Positions 25,201 through 37,461 of a stretch of 64,000 bases of DNA are shown one piece after another. The notes under the pieces were generated by a model. It saw nothing but the letters and a program-made list of their open reading frames with translations. It ran no database searches and was not told the DNA's origin. Position 1 is the stretch's first letter; every line of letters begins with the position of its first letter. The translations under genes were made by a program, and so were the position numbers. The DNA comes from Alisma plantago-aquatica (Eukaryota > Streptophyta > Magnoliopsida > Alismatales > Alismataceae): the NCBI GenBank assembly GCA_963693085.1, contig OY856412.1:964872281-964936280 (forward strand), given 5' to 3'.

Positions 25201-25842
25201 TATTTAGTCAAATCTTAATTTCTCTTTCCTATTGCATTAATGACATTAGAATTATCAAAATTTGGTGAAACTTATCCACAAGTTATCTTTGATGTGTTGA
25301 ATATGAATTTACTTTTATTTCCATCTTTTGGGGTGATATATCTTATTATTCCACTTATATGGCTTTTACATATTTTCTCTCTCCTAAACTCACTCTAAAT
25401 ATTCAAGGTTGTCCAAATTAGATGTAAATTGACATATAGGCTATTTTTAGGATGTAGATTACAATTTTGAAGTTTATTTTTAATTTTGTGTTTTCCTTTT
25501 AGGAGTTATGCCACATTTATTATTTATGGCCCGTTATTATATTATTTTACCATATCTCAAATATCCATCTTATTGTATTCCATATTTTCATATTAGTAGT
25601 AAAGGAATTTTGTAACTTCATTTTGCACAATTTATTATGAAATCTCCAATTATCTCATGTGACATATTTTATGTGTCCATTATTGGTCTAAGACTAATGC
25701 GAGAATATTAGTTTGCATTAAGGTGATTTACACATGCATTAGCTCATTAGGGTTATACAAAACATCTTCTAACCTCAACCGTGTTTGGCTAAGTAAAAAA
25801 GGTCAAAGTTCTAGGGTAGGGTCCAAGATCTAGTATGTTACA
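22221..25842 (-). repeat. LTR (5' LTR in element orientation)
   Basis: 3622-bp partner of 17618-21243. On the minus strand a TATATAAATATT box lies at 24661-24672 (counterpart near 20070 in the other LTR), consistent with transcription towards the interior. The GA-rich run is at 23858-23894. Confidence 0.88.
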
Positions 25843-25847
25843 GTGCA

Positions 25848-27272
25848 AAATTGGGTTTTCATTCATCCATTTTTGAAGAAACCCCCTATGACTTATGGCA
25901 TGGTAGAAAGCCTTACATTGATTTCTTTCATGTTTTTGGTTGTCCTTGTTTCATTTTGAACACCAAGGACTCCTTCGACAAGTTTGATCCAAAATCTTAA
26001 AAGGTTTTCTTTCTTGGATATATCACTACTAGCATAGTTTATGGAGTATTTATCATTGAATTGTTTAAAGTAGAAGAATCTATCAATGTTAGATTTGTTG
26101 ATACTAATCCCTCTATTTCCAAGAATATTGTTAATGATGATGTTGTAGATGAGGTGATCCCTCACTTGAAAGAGTTGAACATTATTGATAAAGGAAAAGA
26201 GGTGTTAGTTGATGAAGAAGAGAAAAAAGAAGAAAAGAAGGATCCAACTCATCTCTTTGCAAAGCATCATCCTAAAGAGCTCATGATAGGTAATCCTTTT
26301 GAAAGGGTGAAGACATGTGATACATTCAACAAATAACAAGAGGACAGTGCCTTCATCTCTCTACTTGAGCCAAAAGATGTCATAGAAGGTCTCAAGGATG
26401 ATGAATGGATCCTACACATGCAAGAAGAGTTGGAACAGTTTGAGAAGAACAAGGTGTGGACCTTAATGCCAAGACCAAGTGGTAGAAAGATCATTAGCAC
26501 CAAGTGGGTCTATCACAACAAGCTTGATGAAAGCGGAAAAGTGGTAAGGAACAAAGCAAGGTTAGTAGCTCAAGGTTACAACAAACACAAATGTATTGAT
26601 TTTGATGAAACTTATGCACATGTTGCTAGACTTGAATCTATTAGAATGCTACTTGCTTTTGCTAGTTATAATAATTTACTGCTTTATCAAATGGATTTTA
26701 AAAATGCATTTTTTGAATGGTACAATTGATGAGGAAGTATATGTGGCTCAACCTTTCATATTTGATCATGATAAATTTCCTAACCATGTTTATTTGTTAC
26801 AAAAAGCTCTCTATGTACTCAAACAAGACCCTAGATCTTGTTATGAAAAACTAAAGAACATTTTGCTAGACAATGGATATATCATGGGAAAAGTTGATCT
26901 CCTTATTTCTAAAACAAACTTCTAAGAATTCTTGATTATTCAAATTTATGTTGATGATATTATTTTTGGCTGGACTGGTCTTGATATTTTCAAGGAGTTT
27001 AGCTCTCTTATGCTGAGTGAGTTTGAGATGAGCATGATGGGGGAGCTTACTTTCTTCCTCATCTTCAAAATCAAGTAAACCAAGGAAGGTAACTTCATCA
27101 ACAAAGGAAAGTACACCAGTGAACTCCAAGACTTTAACATTCATTTTGATGTTTGTCCTATCGATTGTGACAATACTAGTGTAGTTAATCTCTCTTATAA
27201 TCTTATATTGCATAGTAGATCTAAACATATATAGTTATGTCATCGCTTTATGTGTGACCACATTGCCAAGAA
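25848..27272 (+). pseudogene. pol: copia integrase tail, reverse transcriptase and RNase H start
   Basis: Continues the copia polyprotein: integrase C-terminal block (KPYIDFFHVFGCPCF), RT from about 26412 (WTLMPRPSGRKIISTKWVYHNK, RLVAQGY, YQMDFKNAF), an extra T near 26706 that shifts the frame, LQKALYVLKQDPRSCYEKL, and the RT active site YVDD at 26947-26958. A stretch between RT and RNase H is missing (jump near 27140). The RNase H end reads HFMCDHIAK-like sequence up to the CACTA insertion and resumes at 41732. Confidence 0.8.
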
Positions 27273-27284
27273 CACTACTACAGA

Positions 27285-27880
27285 AATGACGTATAACGTC
27301 ACATTTAGAAGCGTCGGTTGTTTTCCAAAAAATGACACCTAAATCCTAAAACTTCAGCTAAAAACACAAACCAATGTCTATATGTGAAGACCGGCCAATT
27401 TTCATAAGGCATGAGTATCACTTTCTATTTAGCGTCGGTTGCGTAATAAGAAACTGACGTCTAAAATCACCCGCCAAATACAATTTTTCTAGTGCAAAAA
27501 ATTTACCTCCAAAATTTCACGTACGACGTCGGTTGTTGACCAAGTAACCAACGAATACAGATTTTTCACGAGACAGAAATTGGCCCCATTTTTGTCATCG
27601 GTTTTCTTGCAATAACCGACGTACATGTGTGTTTGCTCATTGTCCCTGCAAAAATTTCTACCCCCAAAATTGCCCAATTGGCGTCGGTGTTATATGGAAA
27701 CCGACGACTATAGTCGTAATTCAAGAACATTTTTTTGTCGACATATGTAGATAAGCGTTGGTTGTCTAGTTGAAACCGGCGACTATGATTGAACATAGGT
27801 GTCGGTTTTTTTGTGGTGACCGATGCCTAATGGTGTTAAGCGTCGGATTTTTATTAGAACTAACGTCTATAGATAACTTA
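27285..27880. repeat. Left subterminal repeats of element A (GTCGGTT / AACCGACG)
   Basis: Short motifs GCGTCGGTTG, CGTCGGTTTT, AACCGACG and similar occur more than ten times in both orientations, often as facing pairs with 10-20 bases between. In En/Spm-type elements such subterminal arrays bind the TnpA-like protein; here that role is inferred. Confidence 0.8.
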
Positions 27881-27899
27881 ATAGCACCCGCGTGAACCA

Positions 27900-28317
27900 A
27901 ACTCTTCCCCTTTTGCTGTTTCATTCCCAATTTCATTTAGGTATGGCAATTCCTCTCTACCGATGCTCTTATTTTCCACTACTTCTCTTCTCCACTGGTG
28001 CTCTTCTCTGTCGCCGGTCCTCCTCTCCTCCGGTGCTCTTCTCCTCCGTTGTTGCTCTTCTCCGTCGTCGGTCCTCCTCTCTGCAGTTCTGTTCTCCTCC
28101 AGCCAGAGCGCCACCGCTTCCCCTCTTCCTCGTTGGAGTCGCCGCCACCACCGCCGCTTCCCCTCTTCCTCGTTGGAGCCGCCGCCGCTACCCCTCTTCC
28201 TTGCTGAACCCACCTGAGCCCGACTACTACTCCTCCATCTGCTCTACCGACTGTTCCTCCTCCATCTACTATGCGACATCTGCTCCCCCATCTGCTCTGC
28301 CTCCATTGCTTTGGAAG
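27900..28317 (+). other. GC-rich first exon of element A
   Basis: A GC-rich, CTCCTCCGG-rich tract in otherwise AT-rich sequence, ending in a plausible donor (TTTGGAAG|GTAGGC) at 28317/28318. Element B has the equivalent at 45370-45808. Several frames are open simply because of composition. En/Spm has a GC-rich untranslated first exon that controls expression through methylation, and this probably corresponds to it. Confidence 0.5.
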
Positions 28318-28445
28318 GTAGGCAGTAAAGAATTTTGCATGATTAATATATATTATATGAAATGAATGGATGCTTTTATGATTTTTGCACTTCTATTGAT
28401 ACTATATGAAATGAAATAAATGTTTGTGCAAATAAATGTTAGGAA

Positions 28446-28660
28446 CATGAATCCATATTGTATGATGTAGAATGATGATGATAATGTATGAGCTAGTTTG
28501 AAATTTTGAAATCAATTATGAATGATAGGATACCTACATTTATGTTTAATTATGAATCCATATTGTATGATGTAGAATGATGATGATAATGCATGAGCTA
28601 GTTTAAAATTTTGAAATCAATTATAAATGATAGGATAACTACATTTTATGTTTAATGGTT
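28446..28660. repeat. 107-bp tandem duplication in element A intron
   Basis: Unit beginning ATGAATCCATATTGTATG at 28446 and again at 28553, with near-identical sequence through AATTATGAATGATAGGATA. It lies between exon 1 and the transposase start. Confidence 0.75.
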
Positions 28661-28851
28661 ATCTTGTTGACAACATATGCATGTATATTTGAGATGTTGA
28701 AATCAATTATGCTATTGTAAATCAACCTAGGATATGAATGATGAAACTAGGATCGTTGGTATAGGAATGACAACACATGTATTTGTTGGCCAAGAAACCC
28801 ATCCAAGATTTACTCATTAGGAGTAAATCTTGGATAGTCCCCGGTTTGGGA

Positions 28852-29052
28852 CTATTATTGAACACTTAATCTCACTTAGGATGTAAGTGTATAATGTGTA
28901 TTAGGTTTTCAAGAAAATTTCGGCAGCATTTTCCCGTTTTTTCTCTAAGTACATATGTACTTAGAGAACAGTGGGGAAATGCTGCCGAAATTTTCTTGAA
29001 AACCCAATACACATTATACACTTACTAGTGAGATTAGGTGTTCAAGAATAAG
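28852..29052. repeat. ~200-bp palindrome in element A
   Basis: Arms centred on GTACATATGTAC (28949-28960). The left arm includes TTTTCAAGAAAATTTCGGCA and its complement lies at about 28985-29003. Similarity extends outwards to the TGAACAC...GTGTTCA pair, with a few indels. Element B has only the right-hand sequence (near 46218), so the left arm is an inverted addition in A. Confidence 0.75.
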
Positions 29053-31742
29053 ATAGGTGGTACACATTTATTATATATAAGACCTTAAACCCTAAACTTT
29101 TAACCATAAACCCTAATATTTTAACCCTAGACTGTAATCTTTTAACCCTAAACCCAAATATATACTTGTTTTTTCTTTGATCATAGAATGGATAGATCAT
29201 GGGTGTCCATTCCAAATCACTATACCCCAGAGTTTAATTCTGGTCTTGATCAGTTTATTAGATTTGCCGAGGAACATAAGAAACAACCTGGAGATAAGTT
29301 CTACTATCCATGTAGGCATTGCGGTAACAACTTGAAAGTCAGCACTGGTGATGAGATCAAAAGTCATGTTATGTACAATGGGATTGTACAAGGCTATACA
29401 AAATGTCACTGTCATGGAGAGATTTCAAACCTAAAATCAGTGGATGTCGATAGCAGAGCTTGTGTGGAAGAAGAAATTCCCTCCAATGACGTAGATGTGA
29501 ACGAACTAGTTCCAGTAGACATCGTGGATGCGATGCTGGATAGTTGTGGAGTAGAGCACACTGGTCCACCTCCCATGTTTAGAAACATTGTGCATGATAA
29601 TGAGATACCTTCATACACATGTTGTACTAAGTTTACGAAGCATAGCACTTTGTTGAGATTGTATAACGTGAAAGCTAACAATAGATGGAGCGACAAAAGC
29701 TTCACGTCATTGTTGTCTTTGTTGAAAGAAATTCTTCCTGAAGGAAACGAGCTGCCAATCTCAACATACCAACTAAAGAAATTGTTGTGCCCAATGGGAA
29801 TGGAGGCCAAGAAGATACACGCATGCCCGAATGATTGTGTATTATTTTAAAAGGACTATGTGGATTTGAAAGATTGTCCAAAATGTGGTGCGTTAAGGTA
29901 TAAATTGATGACTTTGAGGGAGTCCAAAACTAGTTCTCCTGCCAAGGTGATGTGGTATCTACCTATAATATCATAGTTTCAACACTTGTTTGTCAATCTG
30001 ATAGATGCGAAGAATTTGAGGTGGCATGCAGATGTTAAAAAAATAATGATGGGATCCTATGACATCTGTCTAATTCCCCACAGTGGAAGAATATTGATTT
30101 ATTGTACCCTAAATTTGGTGAAGAAGTCAAGAATCTAAGACTTGGGCTTTGTATAGATGGGATGAATCAATGCGGGATATTGAGCAACCAACATAGCACT
30201 TGGCCAGTTATGCTTGTTATATACAATCTTCCTCCCTAGTTATGTATGAAAAATAAGTATGTTATGTTGTCGTTGTTGATATCGAACCCTAAACAACCTA
30301 CAAATGATATCGAAGTTTATCTTGAACCTCTGATTGATGACATAAATAAACTATGGGGTGAAGGTGTGATGACCTATGATGCTTCACGAAGAGAGACATT
30401 TCGTTTGCATGATATGTTGTTTTGCATTGTTAATGACTTTCCAGCATTTGGGAATTTGTTTGGATATAGTGTCAAAGGATCTAAAGAGTGTCCTATATAT
30501 GAAGAGAACACTGATTCAATACAACTAAAACATGGTGACAAGACTGTATATCTTAGTCATTGAAGGTTTCTTCCAAAATTCCATCTGTATCGTAGGTTGT
30601 GCAAAGCATTCAATGGACGGAATGAGGAATGGAGTGCACCTAAACCTATACTAGGGGAGGTTGTTTATGAAAGATTAAAAGACTTTGCCAATTAATTTGG
30701 TAAGAGATCACAATGTACCATGGCCACACGGAGTAAAAAATATTTATTCAAGAAGAAGTCAATATTTTGGGATCTTCCTTATAGGAGTTCTTTGACAGTC
30801 AGGCATTGTATCGATGTCATGCACGTTGAGAAAAATGTTTGTGATAGCGTCATTGGTACTCTGTTGAATATACCATGTAAGACTAAAGATGGGATAAAAT
30901 CCAGAATGGACCTACATGAAATGGGAATAAGGAAAAAATTAACAGAAGTAGTTAGTAGTGACCAGAGAACATACTTACCTCCTGCTTGTTACACGTTTTC
31001 TAGAAAGGAGAAGAAAGCTTTTTGTGAATGCTTGGTAAATGTTAAGGTGCCACATGGTTACTCATCCAACATCCATAGATTGGTATCAATGAAATATCTG
31101 AAGTTGATAGGTCTTAAATCTCATGATTGTCACACTCTAATGCAATAAATATTTCCCGTGGAAATTCGATCTATATTGCCGAAGCATGTAAGGTTTGCAA
31201 TCACCAGACTTTGTTTCTTTTTCAATAGTCTGTGCAGTAAAGTTATTGACCCTGATACTCTCGATAAATTGCAAAGAGAAGTGGTTGTTACCCTATGTCA
31301 GCTTGAGATGTATTTTCCTCCTTCATTCTTTGATATCATGGTACATCTTTTTGTCCACTTGACTGGGGATGTAATGACCCGTTTTCAAATTAGTCATCTG
31401 ATTAGGGTTTACTTGGATAATTGTATGCTTAATTAAGTTGATCATTGTTTAAAGCTTGATTAGTGATGGTAGTTAAATTTTCATGTTTTAAATATAATGA
31501 GAAGTTTTAATCATACTTTGATTCACCTAATTAGGGTTAACATTTCAGAAACCCTAATCGGCCCAAATCAGGGTTTTGATGACATGAATACAGAATTTGA
31601 TAAGTATAGTGTCTCACTAAATGATTTTTATTACTTTATGTGTAACTCTGATTTACTTAAAATTTGGATATGATTTGTATATATAAAATTTGAACAATAT
31701 TGGAAAATATCAGATTTTTTAAAGAATGTTATGACCTGTTTA

Positions 31743-32163
31743 TCGGTCGAGTTTCAAACTCGACCGATCATATTTTCAGATTAAGATAGAAGTGTGGTAA
31801 TTGACTTTTATCTTTTTATAGGTATATCCAATTGACCTAAAATTTTAACTGTGATTTAGAAAATCAATTATAGACACCCTGTTAAATTGGAGTAATTTTT
31901 GGATGACTTTTGATCTCTGAAGAGAGGGTGTCGGTCGAGTTCTATGCAGGACAAACTCGACCGACCATGCTGCTGACTGCAGTATAGCAATGTAGTATTT
32001 TATTTTTTATAATTTATTGGATTATCTAATTAAACTCAAATTTTAACTGAAGGTTTGATACTAAGTTTTAAACAATATATTAAATTTGAAGAATTTTTGG
32101 AAGAAGTTTTGTATCACAACAGACCTTGATCGGTCGAGTTCTGAGGGAGACAAACTCGACCGA
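31743..32163. repeat. Three TCGGTCGAGTT...AACTCGACCGA pairs in the solo LTR
   Basis: Exact 11-base inverted halves at 31743-31753/31757-31767, 31931-31941/31954-31964 and 32130-32140/32153-32163. Loops are 3, 12 and 12 bases. Pair-to-pair distances are 188 and 199 bp. A TATA-like box follows about 70 bases after the last pair. Confidence 0.85.
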
Positions 32164-35100
32164 CCAGATTTTTCTGGAAAATAAAAAAGACTGAAAATGT
32201 TTATAATTAATTATTCCAAGCACCTTAATGAGTATATAGGACTCTTTTACGACCCAAGCACCTCTTATTTCTGTCCCACACTTCCGAGCTTCGTAATTCT
32301 TGAGAGAGGGGGAGATTTTAGGGTTTGGAGAATCTGAAGTGGAAATTTCAGATTTCTGGGTTTTCTCTTTCCAAGGTTGGTAAATTCTATATAGATCATA
32401 AATATTTACTAGGTTTATTTGATTCTATTCTCTCCTATATATAGAACTCGTCACTTCCATGATTTCGATCAAAAGAATCCAAATTGATCTCTTCTTTCAT
32501 TCTTTCTTCTTCAATTCTTCTTCTTCTAAGTTCTTGAGTGAAGAGGAGCAGGAAGCAACTGTTTTCTTGAAGCAAGGACTTGATTCAAGAATTAGCAGTA
32601 GTTGGGCTACAAATTTCAGGTGTTTCACACCTGAGGTGAGTGTTTTTCTCCCTCCTAAGCTTTGTATTCATGTTGAAATCCTAATTCAATCCGGCTAAAA
32701 CAATCAGAAACCTTGTTTGTATATGTATGTGATTGGATTTGATTTGGGAAAGGTATTGGGGAATCCAATTTTACTGTTTTTGATTATTTCTCATTGATTG
32801 AAAGTTGATTAATTCCTGTTATATTGATTGAGGATGCATGGGTATTCTTATGTGTAGATGACTATGGTATTTCATGTGAATTTTTCTTAAAAATCAGCCC
32901 AATGGCAGATATGCTTGGAATTGAATTGACATGTATAAATTCATATCTGAATTGTGCTAGATTGTATTATACAAGTGTATTGTTGAATGTTAATGGATTT
33001 GAATGACCACATATCCTGATTAGGATTTTTGTAGAGTAAGTGAATCAAATGGGTCAATTAATCAATGTATACTTATGATTGATGAATGAAATGTGTGAAA
33101 ATGGAAACTAGGGTTTCCATGTTTGTGAATAACCCTAATGAACCCTTAGGTCATGATTGGATTACTGAATGATATGATTCTTACGATATGTTGAACTAAG
33201 GAATGACTTCTTGAAAACCCTAAAAGTTTATTACTAAGAATATTATGAGTGATAAAGCTAGAACTTGTATATGATGTTGTAAATGTGATCAAATGCTAAA
33301 GTTGAAGGTATTAATACTTCAATTGAATATGATGAGTCTTACTAATATCATCTAAGTCTAATGAATTTGTTTTAGTATAATAAAGGATGATCATTTTTTA
33401 TTATGGGAATGACATTACTACTCAACATCAAGGTACACTTATCTGAATATAAGAGACAATATGAACAAGATGTACTTAATGGTGATTGCAAGATAAAGAT
33501 GAAACTAATGAAGATAGTATGATGAAGTATTTTATCTTTAAATTAATTACATATGGATTAACTCAAATTAAATAAAATATACTAAGAACTGTACTTTGAT
33601 AAATGTTATGTAGAAGAGAAGCATTATATGTAAAGTGAATCAAGAAAGATTGGTCCAGATAATGTAATGAACATGAAATGAAAGAAGTTGAGACTACTGA
33701 GTATAAAATGATGGAAAAAGACAAGAATTAATTGATGATTCTAAGAATGTAACTCTTACCCTAAAATGATGAGTTTGATGATGCTAGTGAATGATAATAT
33801 AAAATGGGGAATTAAGAGATGCACATAACTGTAATTGAATTCAACGAAAAGATGAAAGTCAAGTATTTGAATTGATTTATAAGAATGTGTTCTTGAATTG
33901 TGAATTGTACTTTGAGAATGGACTAATAGTACAAACTTCAATTGATAGTGAACATGTGATGACTAGTAACCCCATACGAAGAATGTGAAATAAAACAAGA
34001 AGAGAACTAAGTCTGGTATGCATGCATATGCATGAAATTTATTGGCATCTATTCAGATTGGATGGAGCATGCATATGTTGTATGATAAATCTATTCTGGG
34101 TATGAGGAATGATACATGATATCTATATGCTTTTACTGTTGCTAGTTTTAATGCCTCTTCTAATATTTGTTCAGAACTGTGATACACAATGAGTTGATAA
34201 GATTTATGTTGAAATGGAATTTAATATGCACTCCTTATATTGAGAAACCCTGATAAGGGTAAATGTTACATAATGAAATTATGTCCAGGGCTGAAGGCCC
34301 AATGATGATGATAAAACCCCAATGGGGTAAATGATGGACAATAAGATTATGTCTCGGGCAGAAAGCCCACTATTGATGATTGCTATGAATTGATGTAGAA
34401 GATAGAAATAATCATATTTATTGCAATTTATAGACTTATTGTGCTTCTTGCTTTGATCATTGCCCTTATTGATAAACTTAATATGTTTCATGTTATTATA
34501 GTTACGCGAGAATACACAGATATGATGTATGATGTTTTGAATTCTTCTAAGATGACTGGACGAGATTAATAACAAGTGAAATAATTGAACATCTAGTTAG
34601 GTGCCCTGAACACTATGAGTTTCCCCCGAGGACCACACTGGGGAAACAAAACGGATCTCCTTGTAGTAATCGATGAATTATGAGAAGGATTTCTGGAGTG
34701 TAAATCGAGACCTTAAAGGTTAGACCACCAGGATTTAGGAGTGAATCTTCTGGAGTGGATCTGGCCCTAAATCCTTGTTGTGAAAGTCTATGTCCAGATG
34801 GAATAGACTCTGTTGAAATGAAATATGTGAAATGAAAAATATGTGAAATATTGTGATATGTGATATATTCTTTTGCTGGTTCCTATCTCGTGTACCTGAG
34901 ATGAGGACGTGCGCCTCTTTAGGAAACCCTGAGGTGGCCAGGGTCTGTTGTTGATATCTAAGGGTGGCTGGCTAAACCCTAAGACAGTGACGGTGAGTCG
35001 TTGACACGAGAATCAGGCGTGGCGACTTCTACTTGGTGAGGTACAAGCCAAGTAGTTTCAGGGCAAATCAATAAAAGATGATAAGCCGTGTAGAACATGA

Positions 35101-35351
35101 TATGGATGGTTATTACATTCTTTGTACTGCTACTTGATGATTTGTCATTGTTGATTATGCTTCTTGTTGAGGAAAGTAATCATGTTGATATGGATAGTTT
35201 CTATTTCATATTATGATATGTCATGCTGACAAGTTAAAAATGATGGGATTTATATCCATTCTGAATATGAGTTGGATTGCCTTCTATTTGATAGTATTGT
35301 TTGGTCAAAATGTTTTATGTGTACTTCAGCTTCAGGACTACGGGATGTGTT

Positions 35352-35612
35352 CCTGGTCTGGCTGATGGAGTTTCACAAAGATAATGTTATTCTTATGTAT
35401 TGGTTCAAATGCTTAGAACATGACTTATTACTCATGTAGTAAGATTCTTAATATGAACTAGGAGTATCTGCTGATTTGTTCATGTCCAGCTGGTGGAGTG
35501 TCACAAGGGTAATGTTATTATTATGTATTGATTCAAAAATGCTTAGAACTTATCCTATTTCATATGCAGTAGGGCTCTTAATCTGAACTGAGAAGTATCT
35601 ACTTATTTGTTC
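35352..35612. repeat. 129-bp tandem duplication in the solo LTR
   Basis: GATGGAGTTTCACAA at 35364 and GGTGGAGTGTCACAA at 35493 head two diverged copies that also share AATGTTATT.TTATGTATTG and the TTTGTTCAT block. Confidence 0.6.
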
Positions 35613-37461
35613 ATAGACATGTTCTAAAAGATGTTTCAAGGTTATAATTGGTTCAAATGATTGCCTTATCTATTGGATTAGATTATCATTGCAAGATAGA
35701 TTTGAATATAGAACTTTTTGCTATACTTTTCAATATCTGCGTGTTTCTTTTAAGTTCTATACTTAATCTGATGCTGATGCATGTACCTAGCTTGAGTGGG
35801 AGGTATCCACTCACTGGGGCTCTATATGAGTCTCATGAGGTTGTTTCAAATGTTTTTAGGTATAATGTTGTCCAGCAGAGAGGTCGTGACAAAGAAGATA
35901 TAAATAGTATAATCTAGATAGATTAGAATGTCCCTGTACTCTCCCTTTCCCGAGATGGGTTGTAGATTTTGTTTGTTCATCAATGTACATGTATCTGATG
36001 TAAACTGAATCGCATATGAGAACAAGATTTGATTCTGGATTTAATGGAATTGAATATGATTTGTGATATCTGAATGTGATGTCCTTGATGTGACATTGAT
36101 TTATGAGTTTGTGAACAAAGAAAAAGGAAAAATTTATCTGTGTTTTTCGTATATTGTTTAATCGCCTTTGTCGAGAATTCATTGTTTTATTTCATAATCT
36201 GGGTTTAGGTTTTGGGATTACCTCTAATGGTTGGTATTTGTGCTGATCAAAAGAGTGGGTCCCGACAGGGAAAGTGAAAATGTTGGGACCAGTTTTCTTG
36301 CATTGGATGTATCCTTTTGAACGATGCATGAGCATTTTTAAAGGTGATGTTCAAAACCGTTATCGGCCTAAAGGGAGTATTATTGAGGGTTATGTGGCGA
36401 GAGAGGTTATGTATTTTTGCAATGACTTTCTGAGTGGTAATGACACTCCTATTAATGACAAGAATATTAAGGAGTATTCCGGCAAAGGAATTTTGGGATC
36501 ACAGATGAAAGTAATCAACCGTGAGCAGTTGGAACAAGGTCACTTGTATATTTTACACAACATCGATGAAGTGAGTGTTTATATCGAGGAACATACCAAT
36601 TTCATTAAGAGACAATATCCTTGAGCCAATTCAATGTGGCTTGCTAGAGAGCATAACAAGACATTTATTAAGTGGTTTGAAGATAAAGTCTTATATCAAC
36701 TATCTCAAACACCAAATAATCTTACTAAAACTATCAAATGTCTTGCCTTTAAATAAAAATTGAATGTTATGTCTTATGAAGGGTTTGACATGAATGGATT
36801 CTCATATTACACAAAGCATCAAGATGATAAGAGTGGCGTCCAAAATAGTGGGGTCACCCTTCAAGCGTCTTCATTGTTTTTTGCAAGTGCAAAGGATAAG
36901 AGTCTACATGAATCTAAAATGTCATATTACAGTGTCATTGAAGACATATGGGAGTTTGACTACGTAGATTTCATAATTCCGCTCGTTAAATGTAATTGGG
37001 TTGACAACACCAAAGGAGTTATAGTGGATGAATTGGGTTTCACATTAGTGACCATTGAAAAGATTGGCGAGAAGGGTGAACCATTCATATTGGCATCATA
37101 GGTGAAACAAGTATTTTTTATTGATGATCTTGCAAATGATAAATGGTCAGTTGTTCTTCATGGTAAAAGACAATTCATTAAAGATCCTATAGATGAAGAA
37201 GAGTACTATGATAAGTATGATGACTCCAGTCCATTCTCAGTTGGGTTGCCAACACCACAAAATATTGAAGCTAATGATGACTTGTATGTGCGCGAAGATC
37301 ACAATGAAGGATTGTTAATTCATAAAGATCACAATATTAGAGGCATGCATGTTTATATTTTTTATATGTTTTATTTTTCTGAATGTGAACTTTACAATGT
37401 TTTATTATCTTCTAGTTATGTCAAATGCTAAATGTTTGATTTTTTTTAATGACACTTTTAG

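Larger units (their letters stand above)
17618..25842 (-). mobile_element. Minus-strand LTR retrotransposon with 3.6-kb LTRs and minimal interior
   Basis: LTRs 17618-21243 (3626 bp) and 22221-25842 (3622 bp), both TGTAA...TTACA, flanked by GTGCA at 17613-17617 and 25843-25847. The interior is 977 bp. The primer-binding site (TGGTATCAAAGCC on minus, 22205-22217) and polypurine tract (AAGGGGGTGGAGTG on minus, about 21246-21260) fix the orientation. The only coding trace is a short stub of a gypsy polyprotein C-terminus. It therefore looks like a deletion derivative of a large-LTR Ty3/gypsy element, moved in trans. Confidence 0.88.
31370..36267 (+). mobile_element. 4.9-kb solo LTR (Ty3/gypsy-like) in element A
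   Basis: Starts TGTAATGACCCG and ends GGGTCCCGACA. Flanks are GGGGA (31365-31369) and GGGAA (36268-36272), a target duplication with one difference. Removing it restores the transposase sequence as in element B (...GAAGTGAAAATGTTGGGACC). There is no gag-pol, no second LTR copy and no primer-binding site, so it is a solo LTR. It holds three inverted motif pairs (31743-32163), a TATA-like GTATATAGG at 32232 and an internal 129-bp duplication (about 35352-35612). Confidence 0.75.
29188..37431 (+). pseudogene. CACTA transposase (TnpD-like), element A, interrupted
   Basis: Pieces at 29188-29850, 30246-30563, 30720-31148, 31158-31369, then after the solo LTR 36273-36624, 36760-37101 and 37102-37431. 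Domains in order: transposase-associated zinc-binding N-terminus (MDRSWV..., CRHCGNN, HVMYNGIVQGY), tnp2 transposase (CPNDCVLF, GMNQCG, KYVMLSLLIS), DUF4218-like (HCIDVMHVEKNVCDSVIGTL, LCQLEMYFPPSFF, PFERCMSIFKG) and DUF4216-like (NSGVTLQASS, FDYVDFIIPLVKCNW, FILAS). Breaks include a CAA-to-TAA stop at 29848, a lost A near 30040 that shifts the frame, and the LTR insertion. The product would cut and move CACTA ends. Confidence 0.85.

Noticed and set aside
18108..25268. Several 60-120 codon frames in the large LTRs
   Set aside because: The two LTR copies do not keep the same frames open, so they are not coding.
27892..28365. Overlapping Pro/Leu/Arg-rich frames in GC-rich DNA of element A (and 45278-45880 in B)
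   Set aside because: Open in several frames at once because of composition, not conserved between A and B; treated as a GC-rich first exon.
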